NCBI GenBank assembly: GCA_030762175.1
Contig: CM060842.1
Span: 60,882,501 to 60,946,500 of the forward strand
Length of the DNA stretch: 64,000 nucleotides
Source: Metallyticus violacea
Taxonomy: Eukaryota; Arthropoda; Insecta; Mantodea; Metallyticidae
Direction of reading: 5' to 3'
Of the stretch, positions 39,301 through 50,967 are shown piece by piece. The notes under the pieces were generated by a model, which searched no databases, was not told the DNA's origin, and saw only the letters and a list, made by a program, of their open reading frames with translations. The position numbers and the translations under genes are program-made. Every line of letters starts with the position of its first letter. The first letter of the stretch is position 1.

Positions 39301-41101
39301 ACTTTTTCACTTATGGGGGCTTTATCGCTAGCATTGTTTCGTTCCTCTTCAACACCAAACTGACCAACGACTGGTTTATTATTTCCACTACTTTCTAGGG
39401 TTTCTGGTTCATGTGAACAATAATTATCTATGCTCTGTTTGTTAGATGCGGCAGTGGTCACCTGTTCCTCGATAATTACTGGGGCAACCTCTCCCGGCGC
39501 CTTTATCTCATGTTCGCTGCTGATAAGTGTTGTGACGTCATGCTCCTCTGACTGGCTGATAACACTGGATTCTTCTGCCTTCTCTTTTACCTCTTGCACA
39601 TTCACGCGTTCGGGGTTCACATATGGCTCTTCGGAAATGGCTTCCGGGGCAGACACATTAATAACTCCTCCAGTAGGGGTTAATATAGGCCACGTACACC
39701 ATGGTCCCACCACTACATGTGATACTGCCGGGGGACGCTGAAAACTACGAATTCTTATTCTTACACCTCCAGGAGGAGAACCTCCGCCAACAGGAGTAGA
39801 TCCAGCTGGAGGACAGTTGCTATCCCCTTCGCGTTGACGTTCACCTTGAATGCCGAGATACACGATGTCTGCGACGCTCACTGTTTCGGCGCTAGCTGAA
39901 GACACTTGTACCTGGTGAGAAGCGGTACTTGGAGTAGCAGAATGCGTGGTCTGCAGGAGCGGCACGGTTCCACCTGTCGGCCAGAAGGCTGCCGGCACCG
40001 GTACGGGTATGGGCACAGGCACCGGAATAGGCACCGGAACAGGAACCGGAACGGTGACGCTGCCGAAGATTGGGACGGTGTTGCTCGGGTAGAGGATGGC
40101 AGAGGTCGAGGCGTCCACTACGGCGCCGCAGCTCTCGCACGACCTCGTCGACGTCGTCGTGCTGCCTATGATTGGCACATCACACCTGGCTCCTTTTTCC
40201 GCGCTTCGCTGACGTTCACTGCTGGTACTGCTGCCCGCTGCTGAGGCGGCGATATTCTCCCCACCTGGCGGCCGGTTCGACAACTCCTGCCCTCCTTCCC
40301 CTCCCGTGACGGTAGGGCAGCCATAGTAATAGAACTGATCCGAAAACGTGATTTCTTCCAGACTTCTCTCTCCGCTAGACCTTAACGAATCTCCGCGCGA
40401 GAAATACTGACGCGGTTGCTGCAACTGTCGGGGGTTGTAAAACATGGGCGAGGTGGGGGGAGGCGGAGCCCTTGACCCCGGCAACTGGGAGTCTGGAGGT
40501 GTACCCAGGTAACCGCCCCGCATTAGTTTATCATCCAGGATAGAGCAGTCCGAGGAGCGAGAATGCCTTCTTCTTAAAAAGCCGCCTCCGCCTCCATCGG
40601 AAGAGGAGGCCGGGGAGCCGGATATGGGCGCCTTGGTTAGCAAGTCCTCGGCCCCGCCGCGTGCAGTCCGCTGCTTCCTATGTGGCGAGGGATGGTTGTA
40701 CTGGTCATCCGAAGACTCGCCTTTACCCCATGCCCATTCTCTAAGCACGGGACGCGTCGCCGAGCAACTGTCGAAATAATCCCAGTCGCAGTCGAAACTC
40801 GAAGTAACCCCGCCGCCTACAGAGGAGGAGGAACTGCTGTCCTCATCCGCAGCATCTTCGTCATCAGACTCCTCGCCTTCTTCTTCCTTCGAGGAGGAGT
40901 CCGAACTGATGAAGACCAGTTTGTAATCGTCCCCTTCGGGCTGTAAGATGCGCGCTGAATCCAGGAGGTTGTATGGGAAGAGCAGGTCCTGCTGGTCGTG
41001 ATGGTAGTGATGATGCAGATCCGATGACGTCAAAACGCGCCGCGAAACTTCCGTGACACGTAGACTCCTGCGGGCTCGTGTTGCCAATGCCGCGGACTCT
41101 C
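32216..41101 (-). CDS. Giant exon of an unrecognised, acidic, disordered protein
   Basis: One uninterrupted frame of about 2,960 codons in a window where chance frames stay below 140 codons. Numbering residue 1 at 41087 (a TTG, not a true start), visible features are: Ser/Asp/Glu-rich N-terminus (about 65-90); Val-Pro/Ile-Pro repeat (about 345-365); Lys/Arg-rich clusters resembling nuclear localisation signals (about 615-640 and 897-925); very acidic Glu/Asp stretches (about 660-1300); 17 serines (1588-1604); a duplicated LEKYF motif (about 1949 and 2027); a less biased helical stretch with YFENELTRLMKTV followed by Ser/Asp-rich repeats (about 2426-2475); nine histidines (about 2620); and a Pro/Ser-rich end with RPPGFNRP near 2910. 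No catalytic fold, signal peptide or membrane segment is seen. The frame closes upstream at a TAA (41120-41118) with no in-frame ATG, and the first internal ATG is near residue 190. It is therefore best read as an internal exon rather than a whole gene. Function unknown; a scaffold or cytoskeletal role would be only a guess. Confidence 0.85.
33205..33231 (-). repeat. In-frame poly-histidine tract
   Basis: Nine histidine codons in the giant exon, mixed CAT and CAC. Histidine runs are known in some nuclear-speckle proteins, but nothing here proves that location. Confidence 0.9.
36276..36326 (-). repeat. In-frame TCA repeat coding 17 serines
   Basis: Sixteen TCA codons plus one TCT inside the giant exon. 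Near-pure codon use indicates recent microsatellite growth rather than selection for codon variety, so the length is probably polymorphic. Confidence 0.95.
39994..40055 (-). repeat. In-frame Val-Pro/Ile-Pro repeat
   Basis: A short minus-strand tandem run coding alternating proline with valine or isoleucine inside the giant exon. Units vary in codon choice, which suggests that the peptide pattern itself is kept rather than only the DNA repeat. Confidence 0.85.
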
Positions 41102-41115
41102 CTGGATAAGCACAA
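41097..41115 (-). other. Splice acceptor of the giant exon
   Basis: On the minus strand TCTTGTGCTTATCCAG/GAGAGT gives an AG at 41103-41102 after a moderately pyrimidine-rich tract. An in-frame TAA lies just upstream (41120-41118), so the exon must begin between there and the body of the frame. With this acceptor the exon starts at the second base of a codon (phase 1), matching the phase at the donor and making the exon 8,886 bases, a multiple of three. Another AG three bases downstream is a weaker alternative. Confidence 0.65.
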
Positions 41116-41120
41116 GATTA

Positions 41121-42094
41121 CGGTTATGTTGATTTCACTGGAGAAATTCACTTGCTAAGGTCATCCGGCAGAACATGCGACACCAAGCTTTGTTAGTTCA
41201 TGAAGCAGCCATTGCTGACAATCTGTTAGTCCAATTTCCAAATGCTACTGCTACTTCCCAGAAAGCCTTGACTAATTACTTAAAGAAAAAGTTAATACTT
41301 GTATTAGTACAAGGTAAGGAAAGCTGCTATGTAAACAGTAGGGTTATTTTTTTCTAAGTACTATCAAGATATACAATTTCCCCGAAAATATCATGCTTAT
41401 CAACAGCTTAATTTCCTTATCAGTATCTGAAGATTGTCTTGTTGATGTTACGTAATGTTAAAAACCTTTGTTGAAGTAGCACAAAAAATCTGCCTACTTA
41501 TCATTTCGCTGTACCACTATAAACAAAAACATTCCTCCTGCAGAAGCAGAAATGTAGATGTTGAGACAGAAGGAAAGCAAGTATTAACAAGCTCAAGTCA
41601 CATTGCCACTCCTGTTGAGCAAGCGCATAATTAGGTATTAATTATCCTGCATGTTATACGCACGTCATTGGTGGTAGTTTTTATATATAAACATTTTTAG
41701 TAACTGCCAAAAAAAAAAAAAAAAAAAAAAAGCTATTCGTTAACAAATCTAATGAGTATGTTCGACAATAGGTCAATAGGTCACTTTTATGCTGAAATGT
41801 TAAACTGCAAGTTTTATTACTGTAATTCATTCGAACTATTTTTATCACAAGATGCTCCAAGATTGCCGATAAACTGACGAGCCTAACGAGGAAGCTAGAA
41901 AATCCAAAAATCGAGCGAAATTTATTAGAATTACTTCACGAATAAAATTAGAATAAAATAATACATTCTTAAAATTAACTAACAAAATATTAATAATTGA
42001 ATATATTCTCTAAACTAATATTTATAATGCCTATTAATCTGCAAGACGAAGGTCGATTGCACCAATTTCATTTATCAATAATGCTAATGCGTTT

Positions 42095-42151
<57 letters not shown>

Positions 42152-42824
42152 TGTAATATAATAGTATGTACAGGACGGCTTGCATGTGCACCTTTGAGGT
42201 TCTTGCTCTTAAAATACAGCTCCGAGTTCGCTGTAGTTTTCAATGAATCCATATATCTATAATTTTTATCAAATGAAAAAAGTCTTCAACAATTAACTAA
42301 AATTTAATTTGTAAATTGGTTGTGAAGGGCGCCATATGAGGGCATCGCGGGCCGCGTTGGACGGGGCTGATTCAGATCATTAGGACGCCCAAGGAAGAGA
42401 TGAATAGACCAGCATTTCTGAAAATCGTTGCTTGGAATCGGGGAAATTAGTGCCCAGACCTTGGAAGAAAAGAAGACTAGATATTAATATGACATTTTAC
42501 ACCTGCTATTAATACCTTAATATTGTATATCAGTTTCAGTAATCGCAAGTTGATTGTTTTTGCTATTATTTCGAAAACAATAACTTCTGAATAGAACTAC
42601 GACTTGAGCAAGCTGCATGTTCTTTCTACCTTTGTAGCTTGCAAGCACCTCAACTATAAGAACATATTCTTAACTGCATACTTTTAAAGATGAAATGTTT
42701 CATTCTTTTAATTCTGAATAAAACAATCCAAACGTTTACGCATAACATTAAAAATGTACAAAAATTCATTCAATTATTGTGATAGCTCTTGTGCACGCAC
42801 GCACGTACACACACAGGGTAAGGC
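41121..42824. other. Presumed intron upstream of the giant exon
   Basis: No exon recognised. It holds an A run at 41709-41731, an (AAT)n repeat at 42096-42151 and a GC-richer patch at about 42325-42480 that may be a transposon fragment but matched nothing I know. Confidence 0.5.
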
Positions 42825-43080
42825 ATTTATAGTGTCGCGGCCATTTTCCTCCGAAACGAAGGGGAAAATAAAAAAATGCTTCAGACAAAATTTGAAGAGC
42901 TCTTAGGGGGACATAGATTGCGACCTTAACTCGTCTTGAAATGCCATTCTCAGAGGCATTTCAAGGTGAAATAGATTTTTCAAATGGGATGGTGTATCTT
43001 CTTTGCCGAGATTGGAAAGAGCATTCAATTTTCAGTATAAAACTTCTGGTACATCTATTAGCTAGGGGTGATAGATGATG

Positions 43081-43385
43081 TTTTTCTTTTTTAGTAGTGT
43101 TTAACGCCCGTTTTTACTGCTGAGGCACCACAGGCGGTGGACACTGATGATAGATGAGATGAAATTATATATTGGGAAAGGATTTATTTTTAAGGAAGGA
43201 AACGTTCCAAGCCTAAGTTTAGGGTACCTTCCCGGCATTTGCTAGTTATGAGGACTGAGGAAAACCTGGGGAAAAAAAAAAAAAAAAAAAAAAAAACGCA
43301 GTCAGGAAGGACGGTCCCGGTGGGATTCGAACCCCAGACCTCCCGGTGACGAGTCCGCACCTTAACGACCTCGGCCACCCGTGGC
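43081..43385 (-). mobile_element. SINE-A copy 3, inserted in the left inverted repeat
   Basis: Minus-strand SINE-A with tail at the left (TAGTGTTTAACGCCCG), body blocks, an A run at 43272-43296 and the head at the right (CCTCGGCCACCCGTGG on the plus strand). The B box reads GGTTCGAATCC on the minus strand (43323-43333). It is flanked by GGTGATAGATGATG at 43067-43080 and 43386-43399, a perfect 14-bp target-site duplication. Removing it restores the match between the two arms of the host transposon. Confidence 0.92.
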
Positions 43386-43630
43386 GGTGATAGATGATGT
43401 GATATCTGACAAATGTTTTTCACTCACTTTCACTTCTCTCTCTTTTATTTTGTTGTTGCTATGAAGGAAACTCATTTGTTTACACACCGAAGCCCGTTTG
43501 TTGACATCGGTACACAAACAAGTGCTCATCATTGCCAATTCAAACCTAAAAGGACATTATTCTCAGTCAGTTCCACTTCGTTTTCAATCAGGATGTTCGA
43601 TGCACGATCAATGAGAGGGTCGATATGATT

Positions 43631-43970
43631 TACAATAATGGCAAAGCTCATAAGAACGCTAGAGCAACTTGCAACTTATACGGAGATCGATATCCTGAAA
43701 GGAGGCAGCTATCTGTTAGAAAAGTTCAACTACTTGCAAACTTACTCTCCGAAACGGGGGGTGTCGCACCAAGAAAACACATCGAATGAGAAATGCTACA
43801 GGTAAGTTCGGAAGTCGCTGTATTAGCTGCAGTTACCGCTAATCCTCACCGAAATTCCTGTCAACTGGAACGTGATTCGGGAATCTCTCAAAGGAGAGAG
43901 AGACTAAGCGTCACAAATACCATCACATTAGCCTACTCAAGCCCTTCATGGGGATGGTACTGAAATTACG
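43631..43970 (+). pseudogene. HTH-type transposase N-terminus relic (DUF4817-like)
   Basis: Lies between the long inverted repeats. One frame reads YNNGKAHKNARATCNLY, then GDRYPERRQLSVRKVQLL and SETGGVAPRK, up to an in-frame TGA at 43787-43789. The same frame continues with VAVLAAVTANPHRNSCQLERDSGISQRR and ends near 43970. The NGNAR, RYPxRR and LxETG pattern followed by a second helical PHxSxRQLxRDSGIS block resembles the double helix-turn-helix N-terminus of insect transposases annotated as DUF4817; this is recalled family knowledge and was not searched. No DDE catalytic part follows, so the element is internally deleted and could only have moved with help in trans. Confidence 0.55.
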
Positions 43971-44341
43971 CCAACAGCTCTACTACAAATTCAAAATGGA
44001 AACTTTTCCAACAGACGTAAATTGTTACTAGTAAAGTGAAAGTGAGTGAAAAACATTTGCTGTCTTATTGTCCAACATCACATCCCCTATCACCCCTAGC
44101 TAATAGATGTACTAGAACTTTCATACAGAAAATTGAATGCTCTTTTCATTCCCGGAAAAGAAAACACATCATTCCATTTGAAAAAATCATTTTGTCCTTC
44201 AAATGCCATTCTCAGTGTTATTTCAAGGACGAGTTTAAAGACGCTATCGTATGTACCTCTATGAGCACTTCAAAATTTGTCAAAAGCATTTTTTTGATTT
44301 CCCCCTTCGTTTCGGAGGAAAATGGCCGCGACACTATAAAT

Positions 44342-44353
44342 CTCTCTTTCTCT

Positions 44354-44395
<42 letters not shown>

Positions 44396-46149
44396 GAATA
44401 TTTATTTAATCTTATTTTATTTGGCTATTTTATTAAAAAAATTGAAAATTGTTATGCATAGTCTGCTAATATAAAAAACCGAGTATCTCTAAACATTTTG
44501 TAGTTTTTTTTTAATTATTAATAAAATCTAATTATTTCCTTAATCCTCGTTTTTGTATTATAATAACAATGGTAAGGAAAAATGCACTTGGTCCTCCGTA
44601 AATGCCTCTGGGCCTTACAACAGCGACTTGATTGTGTATTTAATGCAATTTTATCCGTGTTAAAGTCGATTCAGTGATCAGAACAAATGTAGAAATTACT
44701 TTAATACACGTACGCATGAAAGATTAGGAACAATTAGCCTTAAAACATTAATGAGGTCTTTTTATATTCTTTCATAAGATATGAATATTACAATTATGCG
44801 AGAAAGCTATACCGCTATAACTCAAGGAAAAGGAATAATATTCCTTGCATTGCATTATTGCCATGTTACATTATATAATTATTTTACTAGGGCTGAACTC
44901 TACTGCACTTTTCCTTGAATTGTAAGATTATGCTCCAAGAAATATATAACCTAAATTTACATGTGTAAGGCAAGACTACATTAAATTATCATTTTCTTAC
45001 GAAATTTTTTCAACGAAGATAAACGCTTTTTAGTATGAATACATTTAGCATAATGACATTTTTGACTCTCAACCAATAAGTGTTAAAACAGAAATAAATG
45101 CCCATATTATACCTACATGTTAACGCATTTAAATACATAGGATGTAATATGCAATAAACAGAGACATTGAAAACAAATTGAATACATGTAACTATTTTTT
45201 CTACTATAGGAAGGAACTTTCACAAGGAAATACGATTAAATTTTTACAAAATAATGGAGTTTCCTATTTTACTTTACTAGCGAAAATTTAGATTTCAAGG
45301 AAAAGTGATCAAATAAAATGAAATGAGATTCCCAAGAACCTGATTAAGCATTGTCAGACATGAAAAGAAACGACTATATATATGCAGAATTAAAAAAAAC
45401 ATATATAGAATATCTTGGAAATGTTAGAGAAATAGCAAATAAGAGGGAAAGAACACACAGAACGCATCCCAAATATAAGAATAATAAAAACAACAGCACA
45501 ATATGTGCCCAAAGGAAGAAGGTCGTTGAGAACACCTAGGAGAACAGATGCCAAGATCAACTCTGAGACGGAAGAGGCTTAAAGATAGAAAATTGGAAGT
45601 AAAAAAGAAAAGAACGCAAGCAAAGAACACTTCTTTTCACCGGGGATGGAATCCAGATCCGCCAGCTCATAAACAGACAAGACAATGCTCCGGTGAATAT
45701 TTGTCATGGATGCTCTATAGCAATATTTTGCTTGGTTTTTAAACTATATTTATCCGCCTAATTAATCATTATACAACAACCTTTCCAATCACTTGTGGAT
45801 TATTATGAAACAGGCACTACAAGGGGCTTGGTCTTGATTTAAACAAAAGAAAATGCAGGAATGTGGGCTGCTAAGTTTGCTCAAAAGGTGCTACTTTTAA
45901 ATGCCTTTCACAGTTTATGCTCCTTGGCTTACACCTCTGTGATGGAAATTGGTGGAGCCTATACAAAGTGAATGTGGTGCGCTGCATATTGTTAGAGAAT
46001 CTTAAAGCCACGTATAAGGCTTCACTAAGAGGGAAGCCTCTCAAGCACTGGGCACAGCTCTACGTACTTGTTACGCCAACACAAACAAGTCGAAAGTGGG
46101 GATATTCACTTCTGACGGAGCAGAGAGAGAGCCTCATTTTAAACTCAAC
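44342..46149. other. Unassigned AT-rich DNA
   Basis: A (TA)n run at 44356-44393 lies beside the transposon end. Beyond it no gene is supported; the open frames at 45351-45742 show no domain. Confidence 0.5.
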
Positions 46150-47300
46150 AGTAACCAGGGTTACCTTTTATGTTGTTAAAAAAACTAGGAAAGAAACAAA
46201 CAAATCGTTTTATTGCTTTTCAAAATATTCGCTTATAAGATTTATACACTTTTGCATGCGTTCAAACCGATTCTGAAACTTTTTTTTCCATTCTGAAGTT
46301 AGTATCTCGAAATACGATTTTTAAAGGCTTCAACAGCTTCCTGAGTTGCTGAAAATCGATGCCCATGCATTTTTTGTTTGACATTCGGAAACAAAAAGAA
46401 GTCATTAAGCGATAAATCAGGTGACTATGCAATGGGGCATAAATTCGATATTTTTCTCCTTTAAATAATCAATTGTTTGACGTGCTGTGGCATTGTCATG
46501 ATGAAGATGATTCCACATTTTCGGTCGTTTTCCCTGATTTCTTATGATTTCTGGCCAACAAATTGTTGTATACCATTCAGCATTAACTGTTCTTCGACCC
46601 TCTAAAGGAATGGTTGTGACTGTCCAGTACAACCGAAGAAACAAGCGACCATTTTCTTGGAAGTGTTTCATGAACGAACAAATTTTGTGGGATTCGGTTC
46701 TTACATTGGATTGTTGCTTACAATTAGTTTCCGGTTCATACGAATATATCCAAGATTCGTTACCTGTTAAGATGTTGTAAATGGATTTTGCAGTTCCTCA
46801 TTGGAATTTTTTATATCAATTAACACGAGCGGTTTCTTTCTTTTTTTTTTCTTTCTTTTTTTTTTCTTTCTTTTTTTTTTTTTTAAAGCTTCGGTCAAAT
46901 TATGCAGAACCTATCGGGAACAGATCTTTTTCATAACTAAATGTTCATGCAACATCGAATCTATTGTAGTTTTCGATAGGCTTAAGGATGTTTCTATCTC
47001 CTGTAGGTTACATGCCCGTCTTCTTCAATCATTTTGAGTACAACATCGATGTTTTTTGGAATGAAAATCGATTTTGATGCACCTTCACTAAAATCATAAA
47101 ATATAATCCAAAGAAAACCTTCACCTTAAAATTTGCATATTTCGCTAAAGTACTTTGTTTAAACCCTCACTATCCCGTCAATTTCTAAGCTAAAACCATT
47201 TTTGCACAATAACAAGTGTCAATTGTTTCGAAAATAGTTATGACATATCTCAATAGCACCGCCTAATGGTCGTTTGTACTTAAATGGTAACCTTCGTACT
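46150..47300 (-). pseudogene. Mariner transposase relic 2
   Basis: Minus-strand mariner-family transposase in pieces. From N to C terminus: KNIDVVLKMIEEDGHVTYR (47059-47000); a gap with T-rich runs near 46840-46885; ILTGNESWIYSYEPETN (about 46770-46725); ENGRLFLRLYWTVTTIPLEG and RRTVNAEWYTTICWPE (46660-46550); HHDNA with the second catalytic D at 46497-46495; PDLSLNDFFLFP with the third D at 46403-46401; KQKMHGHRFSATQEAVEAF; and FERMQKCINL with EYFEKQ and a TAA at 46212-46210. The first catalytic position reads GNE rather than GDE, so the triad is broken (AAC at 46761-46759). A GGTTACC motif at each end (46158-46164 on plus, 47286-47292 inverted) in a partly matching 16-base context may mark the terminal repeats, giving an element of about 1.15 kb. 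Confidence 0.82.
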
Positions 47301-47734
47301 ATGTGAATTGGATATATGAAGCTTTATGTCAACCTCGAGAAGATAGATATCAAAACCTCAACTCATGATAGTGTAAAATCTTTAGGGTTTGCGAGTCGTT
47401 ATGCCTGGCCATCTGAAAGGAGCTGTTCTTAATCTCCCAATGAGCATCTGGAAGTATTGGTGATTCTTCTCAACAACTTTGATCAATGGAATTTTCTAGT
47501 AATAACTGAAAAGCCAGATAGGATGGTAAGAAAATTAAGCAGTTAAATGGTGCGCCATGATTGATTCATACAATGCTCAACATTTCCAAATAGTATATAG
47601 GTTATCTCGACAACCACGTTGTGCATCTCTGAGAAGTCCACAACAGTGAACGCTTTCTCAACAGCTTGGTAATTTTCTTCAGTTATGTGACGCCAAGGCA
47701 AATCGCGTCAGATTACAGTGTTACGTCTCTTTCT

Positions 47735-47771
<37 letters not shown>

Positions 47772-50682
47772 GTTGCACTTTTTTCTCCTTTGCATTCGTC
47801 CTTGGTTTCAACTAAAGATGAGATACCTGTCTCTAGCAGTTTTTATCAAATACTCCATCTCATTGCGGATGTTCACTGAAAAACAAAACTTTTTGTAAAA
47901 TTTGCACTGCTTTTGAATTATACACGTCTACTAGTTAGAAAAGAAACTAATATTTGTGGCCTTATAAACAGAATATGGCTGTACACCGAGGACCGGATGA
48001 ACATTGCCAAGATTATATTTTAGACCAAAAGCAGTCAAACGTAAATTTCTTTTTGTTTACGCTTCTGTGAGCAACACATTGGAAAAAGAAACGGGGTATC
48101 CTTAACCTGTAATATTGTTCTGTGTTAGAACACCAACACAAATTACCTGTTCACTGCCGACCTCACCTTGATCATTAATGTTGATAACCAACTCGTATTC
48201 TTTTTTTATATGCGTCTTATGTTCTGATCAAGCATTACGCGTCATAAAACTACGCTAGGATTCTTTAGTTTTTTTTTTTTATCGTAAACTAAGGAAACGT
48301 ACATAAAGCGACCATACAGGAGTTAGGCTACCATGAGCTGGCTTTTGTATCTACCGCGAGATTATTTGAGTTAGGGGCAGGCGGAGACAGGCTACATACT
48401 GGGAGAACAATCGTCAAGGTCAAATAATGGATGAACAGGTAGCAGTTTGTAGTTTGTTTGAGGGAAGCTTTGTCAGTGATTGATTGGTTTATGTGCTGCT
48501 CGGTTCTTTCATTGTGTGCTATTTCATCTTAGTTACTCCACTACATAAATACAATTTTGACAACGGGTATTTATGTTGAATATATATGTGAAGACGGATT
48601 TTTGTAGAAAAGTGGTGCGATTCACAATAAAATATGATTAGCAAAGAAATTGTTCACCAACTTGCTTAAAAGTTACGACAGAAAGGACATCTCAAATACA
48701 AGAAACGTACTCCGAATCGCTAAGTCCCTAAGTACAAGTTAGATTGAAATATAGGAATTTCCTACGCAGATGCCGGCAATGTATTATCGTTGAGGGGCAT
48801 CATTTTCAACATTTCTTATAACGGAGACTAGTGCTTATTATTATCAGTTTTAAATACAGTGTCTTTTATGTTTTCGTATAAATAAAAACACAAACTTTAT
48901 GCGCGGCGACTCTATCTCTGTTTATCCAGTTGCGGCGGCTGCACTCCCCGAGTAAGCAGCCACGCTCTGGAGGCCCATAACTCAAATAACCTCACTGTAT
49001 CTGAGTCATTTGCAGTGAGTGAAGGTGAAACATTAGCTTATTATTCCTATTGAAAGATGCGAAATGAAAAACTGAACATTTAACAACGGATGAAAACTTT
49101 ACTCTACTTGTTAGTCATGCCACACATTATGGACGTTCTCTGCAAGGAACGAAGGATTCAGACGCTTGTAGATGTGCCGTGTGCATCCTGTAACAATAAA
49201 CGCCACTCCCATTTTCTTTTGATCCAGGAAATATAAAAAAGTCACTGGAGGTCACATCATGACTTACGGCGAATGATCAAGGCGTTTCCAGCTATGTGCA
49301 ATGATCTGGGGACGGGCGTTGTCATGAGATTGACATCGAATGAAGATCGACCGTTGCTTTTACGGTCAGCGTGCAGAGTTCAGAACAGACTTAAAGATGT
49401 GGTGAATTTATGTACGACTATAAGCAATGCATGTAGGGAAGAAACTCATCTCACTAATGTTGTTGACTGGAGGAGCATTGCGGGCAAATTAATTAATAAT
49501 TATTTACTTAAATATCTTAATTGTGCTTTTATAATACAAATAATACTCGGCAGTAAATTAAATATAATGCATACGGGACACACTTCAACATTAGAAGCAT
49601 TTCAACTGCATTCTGCACTGATGAATGCCTTACAACTGTTAAGAGTTACTCACGGCTAACATCTGGGATTTGTATTCGGAAGTACGAGTTTCCATGCCTG
49701 GAGATACGACAAATTCAGGGATTGTATTACGTTTGCAAAATAACTAACATTTACCGTTAGAGTAATAAAAGCGATAAAAGATATTTATAGTATAGGAAGG
49801 CGGTTACGAAACTATGAGCAACTGTCCGACAGAAACTGAAAAGTATTCACGTTTCAGCTAATAGTTGGCAACATGTTACGATAAGAGAAGTTGTGGTAAA
49901 ACATACTTAGCTCGCAGGCACACATTTAGGCCATTGTAGCGTACAAAAACAAACAAAGGAGGGAGTGTATATTTAATAAAATGAGTTTATATGTTATGTG
50001 CAGAAACTGCTCTACACACCTTTAAATAATGTCGGCATTTTAAATAAAGTATATGGATTCTAGGCCACAGGTAATAGTATAAACTTAAAAATAAAATAAG
50101 AAAGAACACCCTGTTAAGATATTATAATGTTTGGCTTTTCCATGTCTTCTTTATGGGAATGAATAATGGGCTCATGGTAAAAAGGACTCAGAGATGAGAT
50201 TTTTGCGAGCGTTAAGGACTGTATCAGAACTTAAGGCCTTATAAATGAAGATATTAGAGAAAAATTAAACATATAATCTGTCACACAAAACACTCAGAAA
50301 TATAAAAACAGATATCTGTCCCACACAAAGATAATGAATGATGACCATCTCTCTAAACCAGTATTCAATTATAACTATCTGGAATTGGAAATGTTGGGAA
50401 ACCAAGTAAATGTTTGATTGATGAAACTGGCACATATTATTATACATTAAATTAAATGAAAGACAAAGGAACTCGCAAAGCTAACAAACATGAGGTACAA
50501 TAAAAAATAAGAGGGAAACAGTCACATAAATAGCGCAATATTTCCAACAAATATGTGATCTTTAAAAACAGTAGCCAGTTGTCTTTGAAGACCTCTAAAT
50601 ATTATTTACTTTGTCTACTGTTTTTGAAACAGTCCGAAATAAAGCATAAAAATAAAAATTTAATATTTTCAGGAATTTATTT
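47301..50682. other. Unassigned DNA
   Basis: (AAT)n at 47737-47771. A GC-richer patch at 48900-49000 and a 128-codon plus-strand open frame at 49273-49659 have no recognisable signature. The open frame has unbiased composition but no clear domain; it could be a fragment of an unknown repeat. Confidence 0.45.
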
Positions 50683-50967
50683 ATTTTTTTGAATAGTGTT
50701 TAACGCCCGTTTTTATTACTGAGGCACCACAGGCGGTGGACACTGGTGATACATGAGATGAAATTATAAATTGGGAAAGGCTTTTTTTTTTTAAAGGAAT
50801 GAAACATTCCAGGCCCAAGTTTAGGATAACTCCCCGGCATTTGGCATTTATGAGGACTGAGGAAAACCTGGTAAAACCCTCAGTCAGGGAGGACGGTCCT
50901 GGTGGGAATCGAATTCCAGACCTCCCGCTCACGAGTCTGGCCTTAACGACCTCGGCCACCCGTAGTG
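50683..50967 (-). mobile_element. SINE-A copy 4
   Basis: Minus orientation: tail AATAGTGTTTAACGCCCG at left, the GAGGCACCACAGGCGGTGGA block, a TTTATGAGGACTGAGGAAAA block, and the head CTCGGCCACCCGTAG at right. The B-box-like GGAATTCGATTCC on the minus strand (50917-50905) has drifted. A convincing target-site duplication was not found. Confidence 0.85.

Larger units (their letters stand above)
42825..44341. mobile_element. DNA transposon with about 300-bp terminal inverted repeats
   Basis: The left arm (42825-43435, about 292 bases once the inserted SINE is removed) is the reverse complement of the right arm (44034-44341). The outer ends are closely matched: ATTTATAGTGTCGCGGCCAT at left against ATGGCCGCGACACTATAAAT at right, continuing through the ACATCTATTAGCTAGGGGTG block to an inner TTTCACTCACTTTCACTT block. 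The centre of about 600 bases holds transposase-like coding remains. The right end is followed within about 15 bases by a (TA)n run, and no clear target-site duplication was found. Long-TIR elements of this type are cut-and-paste transposons or their non-autonomous derivatives; the superfamily is not settled. Confidence 0.85.

Noticed and set aside
41085..41087. TTG at the start of the long frame as an initiation codon
   Set aside because: It is not an ATG, animals rarely initiate at TTG, and a splice acceptor lies just upstream, so the frame more likely continues from an earlier exon.
32205..41151. Many open frames on the plus strand and in other minus frames across the giant exon
   Set aside because: They overlap the 2,960-codon frame, have skewed composition mirroring its repeats, and are shadows produced by the GC-richer, stop-poor exon.
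43190..43423. 77-codon minus-strand open frame, and similar frames at 50681-51026 and 30889-31086
   Set aside because: They lie inside SINE-A copies.
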